Origin: Thermoanaerobaculum sp.
GTDB lineage: Bacteria > Acidobacteriota > Thermoanaerobaculia > Multivoradales > UBA5704
DNA length: 64,000 nucleotides
Reading direction: 5' to 3'
NCBI GenBank assembly: GCA_021154885.1
Contig: JAJKHS010000143.1
Span: 124,001-188,000, forward strand
Positions within the stretch are counted from its first letter, which is position 1. Each line of letters opens with the position of its first letter. Of this stretch, positions 56,623 through 64,000 are shown in pieces. The notes beneath the pieces are model-generated. The model worked only from the letters and a program-made list of their open reading frames with translations. It did not search any database and was not told the origin of the DNA. The position numbers were made by a program, and so were the translations under genes.

Positions 56623-57570
56623 TTATTCCGCTTCTGCCGCCGTGAGTTGAGCATAGGTCAGACGACGGCCAATGATCGACAAGGCAACCGCTAGGAAACG
56701 CTCGGCATCGTCGGCCTTCCGGCTGTTGAATCTAAAGCTTTGTTCGTCCAGATAGCGGAAGAGATGGAAGGGGGCGGTACTAACATAGGTTCCCTTAATT
56801 GTTCGCTTCAGGAGACTCCAGAAATTCTCTAGCCCATTGGTATGAATGCGACCATTAACGTAGGCTTCCGCATGGTCGATTACCCCATGGACGTATTCAG
56901 GCGACAATCCGAGATAGGAAGCCAGGGCATCGGTGTAAACCTTTGAACCCGGTTCAACATTCTCCCGGACTTTGCCTTGTACTTCTTTCCGCTTCGTGCT
57001 AGGTACGATAAACGTTCTCACCTCACCATGCCGCTCTAGCACTCCCATTACAACCGACTTACCTACGGCTCCGCGTCCCTTGACCTTGCGCTTTCCAGGA
57101 TGCATGTTGCGAGCCTTGCCGCCAATGAAAGTTTCATCCGCCTCTACTTCTCCGGAGAGCTTCTTATCAAAGCTTCCCGCTTGCATGGCAAGGCGGATGC
57201 GATGGAGCATGAACCATGCCGTCTTCTGAGTCACCCCGAGATCGCGAGCCACTTCGTAGGAGGAGATTCCATTCTTACAGTTGGCAATCATCCAAAGGGT
57301 AGGCAACCACTTGTCCAGCCCGAGCGGGGAGTCCTCAAAGATGGTTCCAACCTTGACGGAGAACTGACGCTTGGGGTGTTTCGTCTTGCACTCCCAGAGT
57401 CGCCGTGTCGAGAGGAACCGGACATCCTTGCTACCGCAGGTTGGGCACGTCACCCCCTCGGGCCACCGTAGGCTAACCATAAAGGAAAGACAGGCATCAG
57501 GGTCAGTAAAGTACCGAACCGCTTGAATGAGCGTCTTAGGAGTCTGGGGCTGCTGTGTCTTGGCGTCCAT
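56623..57570 (-). CDS. IS1595-family transposase
   Basis: A 315-residue DDE transposase. An N-terminal zinc-ribbon (VTCPTCGSKDVRFLSTRRLW, then ECKTKHP) is followed by a helix-turn-helix (GISSYEVARDLGVTQKTAWF). The catalytic triad is Asp in VEADETFIGGKARNM, Asp in VYTDALASYLGL and Glu in HTNGLENFWSLLKRT, with the ISXO2-like HTNGxExxW context. It is complete, with 1.6 kb of element on its left and 1.1 kb on its right. Confidence 0.92.
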   Translation of the reverse strand: MDAKTQQPQTPKTLIQAVRYFTDPDACLSFMVSLRWPEGVTCPTCGSKDVRFLSTRRLWECKTKHPKRQFSVKVGTIFEDSPLGLDKWLPTLWMIANCKNGISSYEVARDLGVTQKTAWFMLHRIRLAMQAGSFDKKLSGEVEADETFIGGKARNMHPGKRKVKGRGAVGKSVVMGVLERHGEVRTFIVPSTKRKEVQGKVRENVEPGSKVYTDALASYLGLSPEYVHGVIDHAEAYVNGRIHTNGLENFWSLLKRTIKGTYVSTAPFHLFRYLDEQSFRFNSRKADDAERFLAVALSIIGRRLTYAQLTAAEAE

Positions 57571-57628
57571 AGAGGTAGACTAGCAGAAAGTGGCCGCTGA
57601 GTCAAGTGCCTTGTTAATAGTTCGTCGG

Positions 57629-58474
57629 CTATATCTTGGTGCCGTCCGCCCTCTCTCCACCCCCCTCGAAGAGGCCATAGAACACGGCCTTTGTCTCTTT
57701 GATTGCGGCGTAATCAAAATAGATGGGGCGTGCTACGTGTGCCTTCCCTATAAAGTCTGCCAGAATGCAGTAGAACAAGAGCAAGAGATCTGGCGTCTCG
57801 CTTTCCTCGGTGCAATATAGATACTTGGCCTCCATTGGTGCGGGAGACAAAGCATTACTCGTCGTTTCATAGGAAATAATGTGGCGGTGCCAGTCACAAT
57901 AAAGGTTGGGCCAGACTTTTGGCTCGTGACTCTTGAGATAGGCTTGAATCTGAGATATCAAGTTATCCTGGCTTAGAGAGCCGCTGGTAAAGATGAACCC
58001 CAGTATCTGGTCGCGATGAAAGAGTTCTGGGTCAAAGGCAATGCCGGGGATTGAGATTCCCGGTCCTGTAATCAGCTCGTTCTTCTTGCGATTACTCCGG
58101 TCCAGAGCCTTGACGGAACTGATTTTTTCTAAAGCATCCGCCAATTTTTCCGAAGAAGCGATATCCGACTTAACTTCTCCTACTGCAATCACGCTCTCGC
58201 AGGGAAAGAACTTGACTTCAGCAACCTCGAAGATCGTGCCGACAGTTTTGTCATAAATCACCACGTCGATTTGCTTGCTCTCTCCTCCCAAAGCATCTAT
58301 GACGAAACCGGAATCAATCCCCATTCTGGAAGGTAGATATTTCTTAAGTAAGGTGATGAGGACTCTTTCCCTTGCCTCCCCGGAGGTCAGATTATGGCTA
58401 ATCTCTCGCGTAAGTTCATCGAATTCGGCAGCGAATGCCTTTGAGATTTTGCGGAATGTTGAATTCAGGTTCAT
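57629..58474 (-). CDS. DUF6602-like putative nuclease carried by transposon
   Basis: The 281-residue protein (starting ATG 58474 behind GGAGG; ATG 58558 is an alternative giving 309 residues) has a PD-(D/E)XK-like core: GESKQIDVVIYDKTVGTIFE provides the Asp, and VIAVGEVKSDI the Glu-x-Lys. The N-terminus (LTSGEARERVLITLLKKYLP) is typical of DUF6602 proteins, which occur in defence-rich regions. The C-terminal half has two hydrophobic stretches (LLLLFYCILADFIG). A restriction-like nuclease role is inferred. It sits between the transposase and the right inverted repeat. Confidence 0.65.
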   Translation of the reverse strand: MNLNSTFRKISKAFAAEFDELTREISHNLTSGEARERVLITLLKKYLPSRMGIDSGFVIDALGGESKQIDVVIYDKTVGTIFEVAEVKFFPCESVIAVGEVKSDIASSEKLADALEKISSVKALDRSNRKKNELITGPGISIPGIAFDPELFHRDQILGFIFTSGSLSQDNLISQIQAYLKSHEPKVWPNLYCDWHRHIISYETTSNALSPAPMEAKYLYCTEESETPDLLLLFYCILADFIGKAHVARPIYFDYAAIKETKAVFYGLFEGGGERADGTKI

Positions 58475-58697
58475 GTCTACGTGACCTCCACAGTTGGCAG
58501 CACCGAGCTTGCCAGGGTGGTAGTCTACGCTGAGCGGGGTAGATCTAAGTTCGTGCATATAAGAATTCCTGTTAATGTGCTGCCGTCTATGGCTCGGCTA
58601 CTGAGTCAAGTATGTTGTTACCAAAGTTAGCGCCTATGGGGGAAAACCCTCGCCCCCGGTCTTCGTAATCGCCGCCTTCCGCGCTACACTCCGCCCC

Positions 58698-60206
58698 ATG
58701 TCCCCACTCTCCCGTCGTGACTTCCTGAACGCCACCGCCGTGTCCGCGGCCGCGCTCGCTTTTCCACAAATCCTGCGCTCCGACGACGGCCTCGACGCGA
58801 TCCAGGCCGAGATCGTGAAGCGTCATGCCGAAGGCATCGCGCGCCTTCAGGAATGGGTGCGGCAGCCTTCGATCGCCGCCGAGAACCGGGGGATGGCGGA
58901 AGGGTGCGAGCTCATGATGCGCTTCGCGCGGGAGGCCGGCTTTCAGCAGGTCACCCGCGTTCCCACCGACGGCCAGCCTGGCGTCTTCGCCACGCTGGAC
59001 GCCGGCGCGGCGCGGACCGTCGGCCTGTACTTCATGTACGACGTCAAGCAGGTCGATCCCGCTGAGTGGTCCTCGCCGCCATGGGCGGCGGCGCTCGTCG
59101 ACAAGCCCGGCTTCGGCAAGGTCCTGGTCGGCCGCGGCGCGGTGAACCAGAAGGGCCCGGAGGCCGCGTTCCTGGCCGCTCTCCACGCCATCCACGGCGC
59201 CGGCCGGAAGTGCCCCGTCAACCTCGTCCTCGTCGCCGAAGGGGAGGAGGAGATCGGCTCGCCGCATTTCCGGCAGGTGGTGCGGCGGCCCGAGGTCGCC
59301 GCCGCTCTCAAGCGCTGCACGAGCGTCTTCATGCCCGCGGCGTCGCAGGACCCGGACGGCACCGTGACGGTATCGCTCGGCGCCAAGGGCGTCGTCGAGC
59401 TGGAGCTGGTGGCGAGCGGCGAGAAGTGGGGACGGGGTCCCAAGAAGGACGTCCACTCGAGCAACCGGGCGCGGCTCGACAGCCCGGCGTTCCATCTCGT
59501 GCAGGCGCTCGCCACGCTGGTCAACGCCGACGGCGATCCGGCGATCGACGGCTTTGCCGACGCCGTTCGCCCACCGTCGGCCGCGCAGCGCGCCATGCTC
59601 GACGCGGCGGGACAGCGGCTGAGCGAGGACACCGCGAAGCGCCTGCTGTCCGCGGACCGCTGGGCCCACGACCTGCCCTGGCGCGCCTCGCTCGATCGCT
59701 TCCTGTTCACGCCCACGGTGAACATCGAGGGCCTGGTCGCCGGCTACACCGGTCCGGGGGGCAAGACCGTGCTGCCGCATCGCGCCGTCGCCAAGCTCGA
59801 CCTCCGCCTCGTGCCCGACATGACCTACGAAGGCGCCGTGGCCGCGCTCAAGGCGCACCTGCAGAAGCGCGGCTTCGGCGATGTCGAGGTCAACCCGAGC
59901 GGCGGTTACGATCCGACCAGCACGGACGCGGACGCGCCCGTGATCCGCGCCGCGATGTCGGTCTACCGCCGCGCGCACCTCGATCCGATCCTCTGGCCGC
60001 GCAACGCGGGCTCCTATCCCGGGTACGTGTTCACCGCCGAGCCGCTCAAGCTGCCCGCCGGCCACTTCGGCCTCGGCCACGGCAGCGGCGCCCACGCTCC
60101 CGACGAATACCTCGTGATCGAATCGTCCAATCCGAAAGTGATGGGTTGGGATGGCGCCGTGCGCTCGTTCGTCGACTACCTCTACGAGTTGGCCACCGTG
60201 GCTTGA
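58698..60206 (+). CDS. Tat-exported M20-family peptidase, altered metal ligand
   Basis: A 502-residue product with a twin-arginine signal (SRRDFLNATAVSAAALAF). The M20 fold is recognisable from GRGAVNQKGPEAAFL and LVAEGEEEIGSPH, and the dimerisation domain follows. In the usual HxD metal motif the His is Met (YFMYDVKQ, residues 113-115), and the bridging Asp position in GRGxxDxKG is Asn150. Either it belongs to a subgroup with different metal ligation, or it is a pseudoenzyme. It starts just after the right end of the transposon, 60 bp away. Confidence 0.8.
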   Translation: MSPLSRRDFLNATAVSAAALAFPQILRSDDGLDAIQAEIVKRHAEGIARLQEWVRQPSIAAENRGMAEGCELMMRFAREAGFQQVTRVPTDGQPGVFATLDAGAARTVGLYFMYDVKQVDPAEWSSPPWAAALVDKPGFGKVLVGRGAVNQKGPEAAFLAALHAIHGAGRKCPVNLVLVAEGEEEIGSPHFRQVVRRPEVAAALKRCTSVFMPAASQDPDGTVTVSLGAKGVVELELVASGEKWGRGPKKDVHSSNRARLDSPAFHLVQALATLVNADGDPAIDGFADAVRPPSAAQRAMLDAAGQRLSEDTAKRLLSADRWAHDLPWRASLDRFLFTPTVNIEGLVAGYTGPGGKTVLPHRAVAKLDLRLVPDMTYEGAVAALKAHLQKRGFGDVEVNPSGGYDPTSTDADAPVIRAAMSVYRRAHLDPILWPRNAGSYPGYVFTAEPLKLPAGHFGLGHGSGAHAPDEYLVIESSNPKVMGWDGAVRSFVDYLYELATVA

Positions 60207-60249
60207 TCGGTTCGCTGGCTCCTATTGATCATTTCCTGAGCTACCGATC

Positions 60250-63200
60250 TCAATCGCATTTCTCAGGTCCGGGCAACGCCTCGCAGGTCTTCCGGTAGGG
60301 CTTGCCGGCGCCAATATAGTTTCGCCATTCGTCACAGGTCAGATTTCGGTTGGCTCTGCGGCAAGCCTCAGCTCTGAGGACGTCCAAGTCCAAGGCATCA
60401 CCCAAGTCCCACAGAATGACGGTGTGGTTCTCGCTCGCCAAGGCCAGTCGTTTCCCGTCCGGGCTGAAGGCGACGCTGAAAACCCTACCTTTGTCTCCCG
60501 CCAGCGTGGCCAGCGGCTTGCGGCTATTCATGTCCCACAGGATGGCGGTCCCGTCCCAACTCGCCGAAGCCAGCCGTTTCCCGTCCGGACTGAAGGCCAC
60601 GCTCTGCACCAAACCCTTGTGATCCCGCAATGTGGCCAGCGGCTTGCGGCTGTCCACGTCCCACAGGATCACGGTCTTGTCAAAGCTCGCCGAGGCCAGC
60701 CGCTTCCCGTCCGGGCTGAAGGCAACGCTTATAACCCCGTCCTTGTGTCCCACCAGCGTGGCCAGCGGCTTGCGGCTGCCCACATCCCACAGGATCACAG
60801 TATTGATCTTGTCCCGGCCCGTTGAGGCCAGCCGCTTCCCGTCCGGACTGAAGGCGACGTCTTGGACCCTTGCCCCGTGCCCCTCCAGCGTGGCAAGTGG
60901 CCTGCCGCTGTCCAGATCCCACAGAATCACGGTCCAGTCCTCGCTCGCCGAAGCCAGCCGTCTCCCGTCTGGGATGAAGGCCACGCCAAGGACCGGTGCC
61001 TTGTGCCCTTCCAGCGTGGCCAGTGGTTGCCGGCTATTCATGTCCCACAAAATCAGGGTCCCGGCGTCGCCTGCCGAAGCCAGACGCTTCCCGTCCGGGC
61101 TGAAGGCGACGGCCAAGACCCGGCCGTTGTGCCCCTCCAGCGTGACCAGCGGCCTGCGGCTGTCTACGTCCCACAGGATCACGGTCCCGTCCCGGCTCGC
61201 CGAGGCCAGCCGTTTCCCGTCCGGGCTGAAGGCAACGCTGCAGACCACGCTCTGATGCCTCTCCAGAATGGCCAGCGGCTTGAGGCTGTCCAAATCCCAC
61301 AGGATCACGGTCTGGTCCACACTCGCCGCGGCCAGCCGCTTCCCGTCCGGGCTGAAGGCGACGTCAAAGATCGCGCCCTTGTGCTCTAGAGTGGCCAACG
61401 GTTTGCGGCTGTCCACGTCCCACAGGATTACTTCGTCACTCGCGGAGGCCAGCCGCTTGCCGTCAGGGCTGAAGGCGACGCTATTGACCCAATCCTTGTG
61501 CCCCTCCAGCCGAGCCAGCGGCTTGCGGCTGTCCACGTCCCACAGGATCACGGTCTTGTCCCGACTCGCTGAGGCCAGCCGCTTGCCGTCAGGGCTGAAG
61601 GCCACACTATAGACCTCGTCCTTGTGCCCCTTCAGCGTAGCCAGCGGCTTGCGGCTGTCCACGTCCCACAGGATCACGGTCTTGTCCAGACTCGCCGAGG
61701 CCAGCCGCTTGCCGTCCGGGCTGAAGGCCACGCTATAGACCTCGTCCTTGTGCCCCTTCAGCGTGGCCAGCGGCTTGCGGCTGTCCACGTCCCACAGGAT
61801 CACCGTATCGTCCGCACTCGCCGAGGCCAGCCGCTTGCCGTCTGGGCTGAAGGCGACGCCATAGACCGCGTCTGTGTGCCCCGGCAGAAACGCAGATAGA
61901 TGTGGGTGGCTCACGAAGCGCCGCAGCAACCCAGCCGACGCCTCGAGTGTCGGAGCGGCCCGAACGGTTTCCAGGTTGAGCAGAAGGGATAGGTCGTATT
62001 TGACATCCTGAACCCGATCTGCGTTAGCCATCAATTGCGTGATCTCAGCCTCTTTCAGCAACTTGGTGGCTTTCCACGTGGACCACCCGGCAAGCCCTGC
62101 GAGAACGATCACGACGAGCGCTCCTGCCAGCACGAGCGCCGCATTGCGCCGGTTGCGCCGCTGCTGCGCGAGGGCCGCCTCTTCGGCCTCGCGGGCGCGG
62201 CGGTTGTCGCGGCTCTCCTTAACCACGCGGGTCAGCACGTCGTGGGTCAGCTCCAGCCGGCGCACGCTCTGCCGCTCGTCCACCCGCAGCAGGCGGCTGC
62301 GGATCAGCGCGTCGAGCGCCTCGGAGGTGACGCCGGGCAGGGCCAGCGCGTCCTCCAGGGCGTGGCTGTCGCGATAGCCGCGCTCGGTGATGAGCTCGTC
62401 TTCGACGAACGTCCGCACGGCTGGATCGAGGCCGGCCATGCCGCGCTCGTAGAAGCCCGAGAGGATCTCGCGATCGGCGCCCTCCAGCAGCGCGGGTGTG
62501 ATGCGGTCTAAGGGTGGCTCCGCCTGCTGGCGCTTGTGGTTCAGCTCGCTGCACACCACGCTGAGCAGCGCCGGATCGATTTCGATCCTGGGGGAAATCG
62601 CACGGATCGACGAATCGTTTTTCCAGGCGAGCCTGATGATCCGCAGCGCGACGTCGTCGTCGACCAGCGCTCCGCCCGCGCGGGTGATCACTTCGTAGGC
62701 TTGGTCGCCGCTCATCAGAAGCAGGCGAAAGCGGTTGTACATGAGGGAGGGCATCTGCCCCTTGAGCCCCTCCATCTCGGCTAAGAAATCTTCACGGAAG
62801 CTCAGCACCAGCTTGACCGTCGAGCGCTTGAAGTCGAAGCCTCTCGCCGCCGTGGAATCGGCTTCCAGCGCCTGCTGGACCGCGTCAGGCGGCCGGTTCT
62901 CCGCCAGGTCGCCCAACTCGGCGAGGAAGGCCGCCGACCGCGACCGGGCCGCCGTGGTCTCCTGGCCGGAGGTGAAGATCTCCTCGAATTGATCGAAGAC
63001 GATCACGGGCGTCACCGGGCGGTTTTTCGCGCTCCAGAATTCCGCGTCGCGCCGGTGGAAGAACGACCACAGGCTCTCCTCCTGGGTGGGCTGGGAAGCT
63101 TGGACCCGCTCGGCCTCGCACGCCGCCTGCAGCCCGCGAAAGACCTGCTCGCGCAGCGGCGGAGCCCCTTCGGCATGGTCGAGGCGCACGTAGACCGGCA

Positions 63201-63432
63201 GGTAGTCCTCGGCGCGCAGCAGCGGGAACAACCCGGCTTTGAGCAGCGATGTCTTGCCCAGCCCCGAGCGCCCGAAAACCACTGTCAGCGGCTCGCGGCG
63301 GACCAGGCGCAGCAGCTCGGCCGACTCGACCGTTCGGCCATGGAAATATTCGCGGTCCGCTTCGTCGAAGGGATCGAGCCCGGGCCAGGGATTGTCGCGG
63401 TTCAGGGCGGCGTGACGTTCGAGATCGATCAT
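60250..63432 (-). CDS. nSTAND ATPase with twelve WD40 repeats
   Basis: A 1060-residue protein. Residues 1-60 lead to a STAND-type P-loop, VVFGRSGLGKTSLLK (Walker A 54-61), then Walker B VIVFDQFEEIF near 150. A helical arm domain ends near 445 (LTHDVLTRVVKESRDNRRAR), and one membrane helix (NAALVLAGALVVIVLAGLAG) is followed by twelve WD40 repeats of the consensus VAFSPDGKRLASASxDxTVI, LWDVDSRKPLA. It starts 1 nt after the TIR gene stop, so the two are co-translated. The pair resembles NLR-like sensors with a separate TIR effector. Confidence 0.85.
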   Translation of the reverse strand: MIDLERHAALNRDNPWPGLDPFDEADREYFHGRTVESAELLRLVRREPLTVVFGRSGLGKTSLLKAGLFPLLRAEDYLPVYVRLDHAEGAPPLREQVFRGLQAACEAERVQASQPTQEESLWSFFHRRDAEFWSAKNRPVTPVIVFDQFEEIFTSGQETTAARSRSAAFLAELGDLAENRPPDAVQQALEADSTAARGFDFKRSTVKLVLSFREDFLAEMEGLKGQMPSLMYNRFRLLLMSGDQAYEVITRAGGALVDDDVALRIIRLAWKNDSSIRAISPRIEIDPALLSVVCSELNHKRQQAEPPLDRITPALLEGADREILSGFYERGMAGLDPAVRTFVEDELITERGYRDSHALEDALALPGVTSEALDALIRSRLLRVDERQSVRRLELTHDVLTRVVKESRDNRRAREAEEAALAQQRRNRRNAALVLAGALVVIVLAGLAGWSTWKATKLLKEAEITQLMANADRVQDVKYDLSLLLNLETVRAAPTLEASAGLLRRFVSHPHLSAFLPGHTDAVYGVAFSPDGKRLASASADDTVILWDVDSRKPLATLKGHKDEVYSVAFSPDGKRLASASLDKTVILWDVDSRKPLATLKGHKDEVYSVAFSPDGKRLASASRDKTVILWDVDSRKPLARLEGHKDWVNSVAFSPDGKRLASASDEVILWDVDSRKPLATLEHKGAIFDVAFSPDGKRLAAASVDQTVILWDLDSLKPLAILERHQSVVCSVAFSPDGKRLASASRDGTVILWDVDSRRPLVTLEGHNGRVLAVAFSPDGKRLASAGDAGTLILWDMNSRQPLATLEGHKAPVLGVAFIPDGRRLASASEDWTVILWDLDSGRPLATLEGHGARVQDVAFSPDGKRLASTGRDKINTVILWDVGSRKPLATLVGHKDGVISVAFSPDGKRLASASFDKTVILWDVDSRKPLATLRDHKGLVQSVAFSPDGKRLASASWDGTAILWDMNSRKPLATLAGDKGRVFSVAFSPDGKRLALASENHTVILWDLGDALDLDVLRAEACRRANRNLTCDEWRNYIGAGKPYRKTCEALPGPEKCD
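60400..61892 (-). repeat. 126-bp tandem repeats encoding WD40 blades
   Basis: The WD40 section consists of tandem units near 126 bp that are almost identical in DNA as well as protein (for example three consecutive GGCAAGCGGCTGGCCTCGGC-type segments). Some units lack 2-3 codons (the fourth blade reads SDEVILWD). Near identity at synonymous sites indicates recent amplification or gene conversion. Confidence 0.8.
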
Positions 63433-63433
63433 C

Positions 63434-64000
63434 TCAGGCCGCCCGTTGCCGGCGGTGGAAGGCGCGCACGAGCTCTTTGAGCAGCTCGGCGACGTCGGCT
63501 GTGATCTTTCCGTCCAGCAAGGTTTTGCCCTGCGCTCGGGTGAAGGCATCCGGCAGCGGGGCGCGATCGATGCGCGTGTCGTCGACCGCCATGGGGACGA
63601 TGAAGACCTCGTCCGGTGCCATGCCGCGAGCGAGGTCGGCCGCCTCGTTCCATTCCCACCAGAAGAAGCGACGCCGGTTCTCCTCGCTCAGGGCCTGGCG
63701 GGAGATCACCGGCAGGAACAGCGAGCAGCGCTCGATGCCGCGCCGGATGCTGCGTTTCCAATCCTCTCCCATTTGCAGGGCATACTTGTCGAACCATACC
63801 TCCAGGCCGGCCGCGCGCAGACCCTCGACCAAACGGCCGGCGGCTTCGACGTCTTCATTGGCGTAGCTGACGAAGACCGCCCCGGTTGGAATGTTCCGCG
63901 CGTCCCCGCCCGCCTCCCGAACCTCAGGATTCGCGATCGGTGCTGCCGCCGGATGGCTGTCCTGCCAGCGCCTCGCCAGCTCCGCGACGAACTGTGCCGC
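63434..64000 (-). CDS. TIR-domain protein, 5' end beyond the window
   Basis: 188 visible residues from the window edge to TGA at 63434. The TIR domain starts GAVFVSYANEDVEAAGRLVE, continues GLEVWFDKYALQMGEDWKRS and CSLFLPVISRQAL, and has the catalytic-Glu region FFWWEWNEAADLA. Before it, AAQFVAELARRWQDSHPAA is a helical linker of an upstream domain that lies outside the window. Bacterial TIR domains cleave NAD+ to signal or kill. Directly coupled to the nSTAND-WD40 gene, it may be the effector of a sensor-effector defence pair. Confidence 0.8.
   Translation of the reverse strand, partial: AAQFVAELARRWQDSHPAAAPIANPEVREAGGDARNIPTGAVFVSYANEDVEAAGRLVEGLRAAGLEVWFDKYALQMGEDWKRSIRRGIERCSLFLPVISRQALSEENRRRFFWWEWNEAADLARGMAPDEVFIVPMAVDDTRIDRAPLPDAFTRAQGKTLLDGKITADVAELLKELVRAFHRRQRAA

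Larger units (their letters stand above)
54992..58622 (-). mobile_element. IS1595-family cargo transposon, complete
   Basis: The element is 3631 bp. The left end 54992-55017 and right end 58597-58622 are 26-bp inverted repeats with a single mismatch (GGTAACAA-y-ATACTTGACT, continuing CAGTAGC). An 8-bp duplication, AAAGTTAG, flanks it at 54984-54991 and 58623-58630, the size known for the IS1595 family. The transposase gene lies at 56623-57570. Five other genes make up the remainder: 55027, 55492, 55683, 55870 and 57629. Known IS1595 members are mostly near 1 kb, though some carry passengers. Intact ends, duplication and transposase indicate a recent insertion. Confidence 0.9.

Overview
The window looks like a GC-rich, Gram-negative chromosome. 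lpxB and msbA imply a lipopolysaccharide outer membrane. The mix of class I lanthipeptide-type leaders, Thr/Gly-rich surface protein with a C-terminal sorting-like tail, BTAD regulator and many dispersed palindromes suggests an Acidobacteriota-like genome; this placement is inference, since no rRNA gene is present.

Layout. 1-500: two tandem small Cys-rich peptides with lanthipeptide-type leaders, each followed by a near-identical hairpin. 499-6900: MetX-like hydrolase, a Xre/MbcA/ParS-RES toxin-antitoxin pair, uvrC, a membrane glycosyltransferase and a degenerate J-domain protein. 6900-11400: accessory stretch with a long palindromic repeat, an Rpn-type nuclease followed by tandem copies of its own C-terminal module, an integron attC-like site and orphan membrane proteins. 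11560-22510: housekeeping (rnpB, ldcA, recG, glycosyltransferase, degenerate M50 protein, trpS, scpA, scpB, RluB-type pseudouridine synthase, cmk). 22600-27650: palindromes, LysM protein, Leu/Glu-type dehydrogenase, peroxiredoxin, methyltransferase. 27680-30230: a 21-bp-period degenerate tandem array beside a Septu (ptuA/ptuB) defence pair whose ptuB is frameshifted. 30300-44100: queG, surface protein, rpsA, IHF/HU, HIT protein, lpxB-msbA-acyltransferase, a MITE-like element, and yicC-gmk-rpoZ-coaBC-UDG. 44200-53240: ECF sigma factor, BTAD regulator, phosphodiesterase-like membrane enzyme, and a nucleotide-sugar operon (rfbF, C-methyltransferase, rfbC, DUF4910, SDR). 53260-58640: two MNT nucleotidyltransferases, a broken HEPN gene, a 42-bp minisatellite, and a complete 3.63-kb IS1595-family cargo transposon inserted in the tip of a palindromic repeat. 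58700-64000: Tat-exported M20 peptidase, then a TIR / nSTAND-WD40 pair running off the end.

The strongest candidates for new biology are: (1) the Rpn nuclease with extra stand-alone C-terminal modules, each with its own near-consensus Shine-Dalgarno and ATG, resembling the described RpnL/RpnS gene-within-gene toxin-antitoxin arrangement but serially duplicated; (2) the IS1595-family element carrying a PD-(D/E)XK-like DUF6602 protein, an RHH protein and small orphan genes, with intact inverted repeats and an 8-bp target duplication; (3) the tandem lanthipeptide-type precursors. Several other defence or toxin genes are visibly decaying (ptuB, HEPN, UPF0175 partner), which points to turnover of immunity loci.

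All family names come from reading motifs in the translations; no database search was run.
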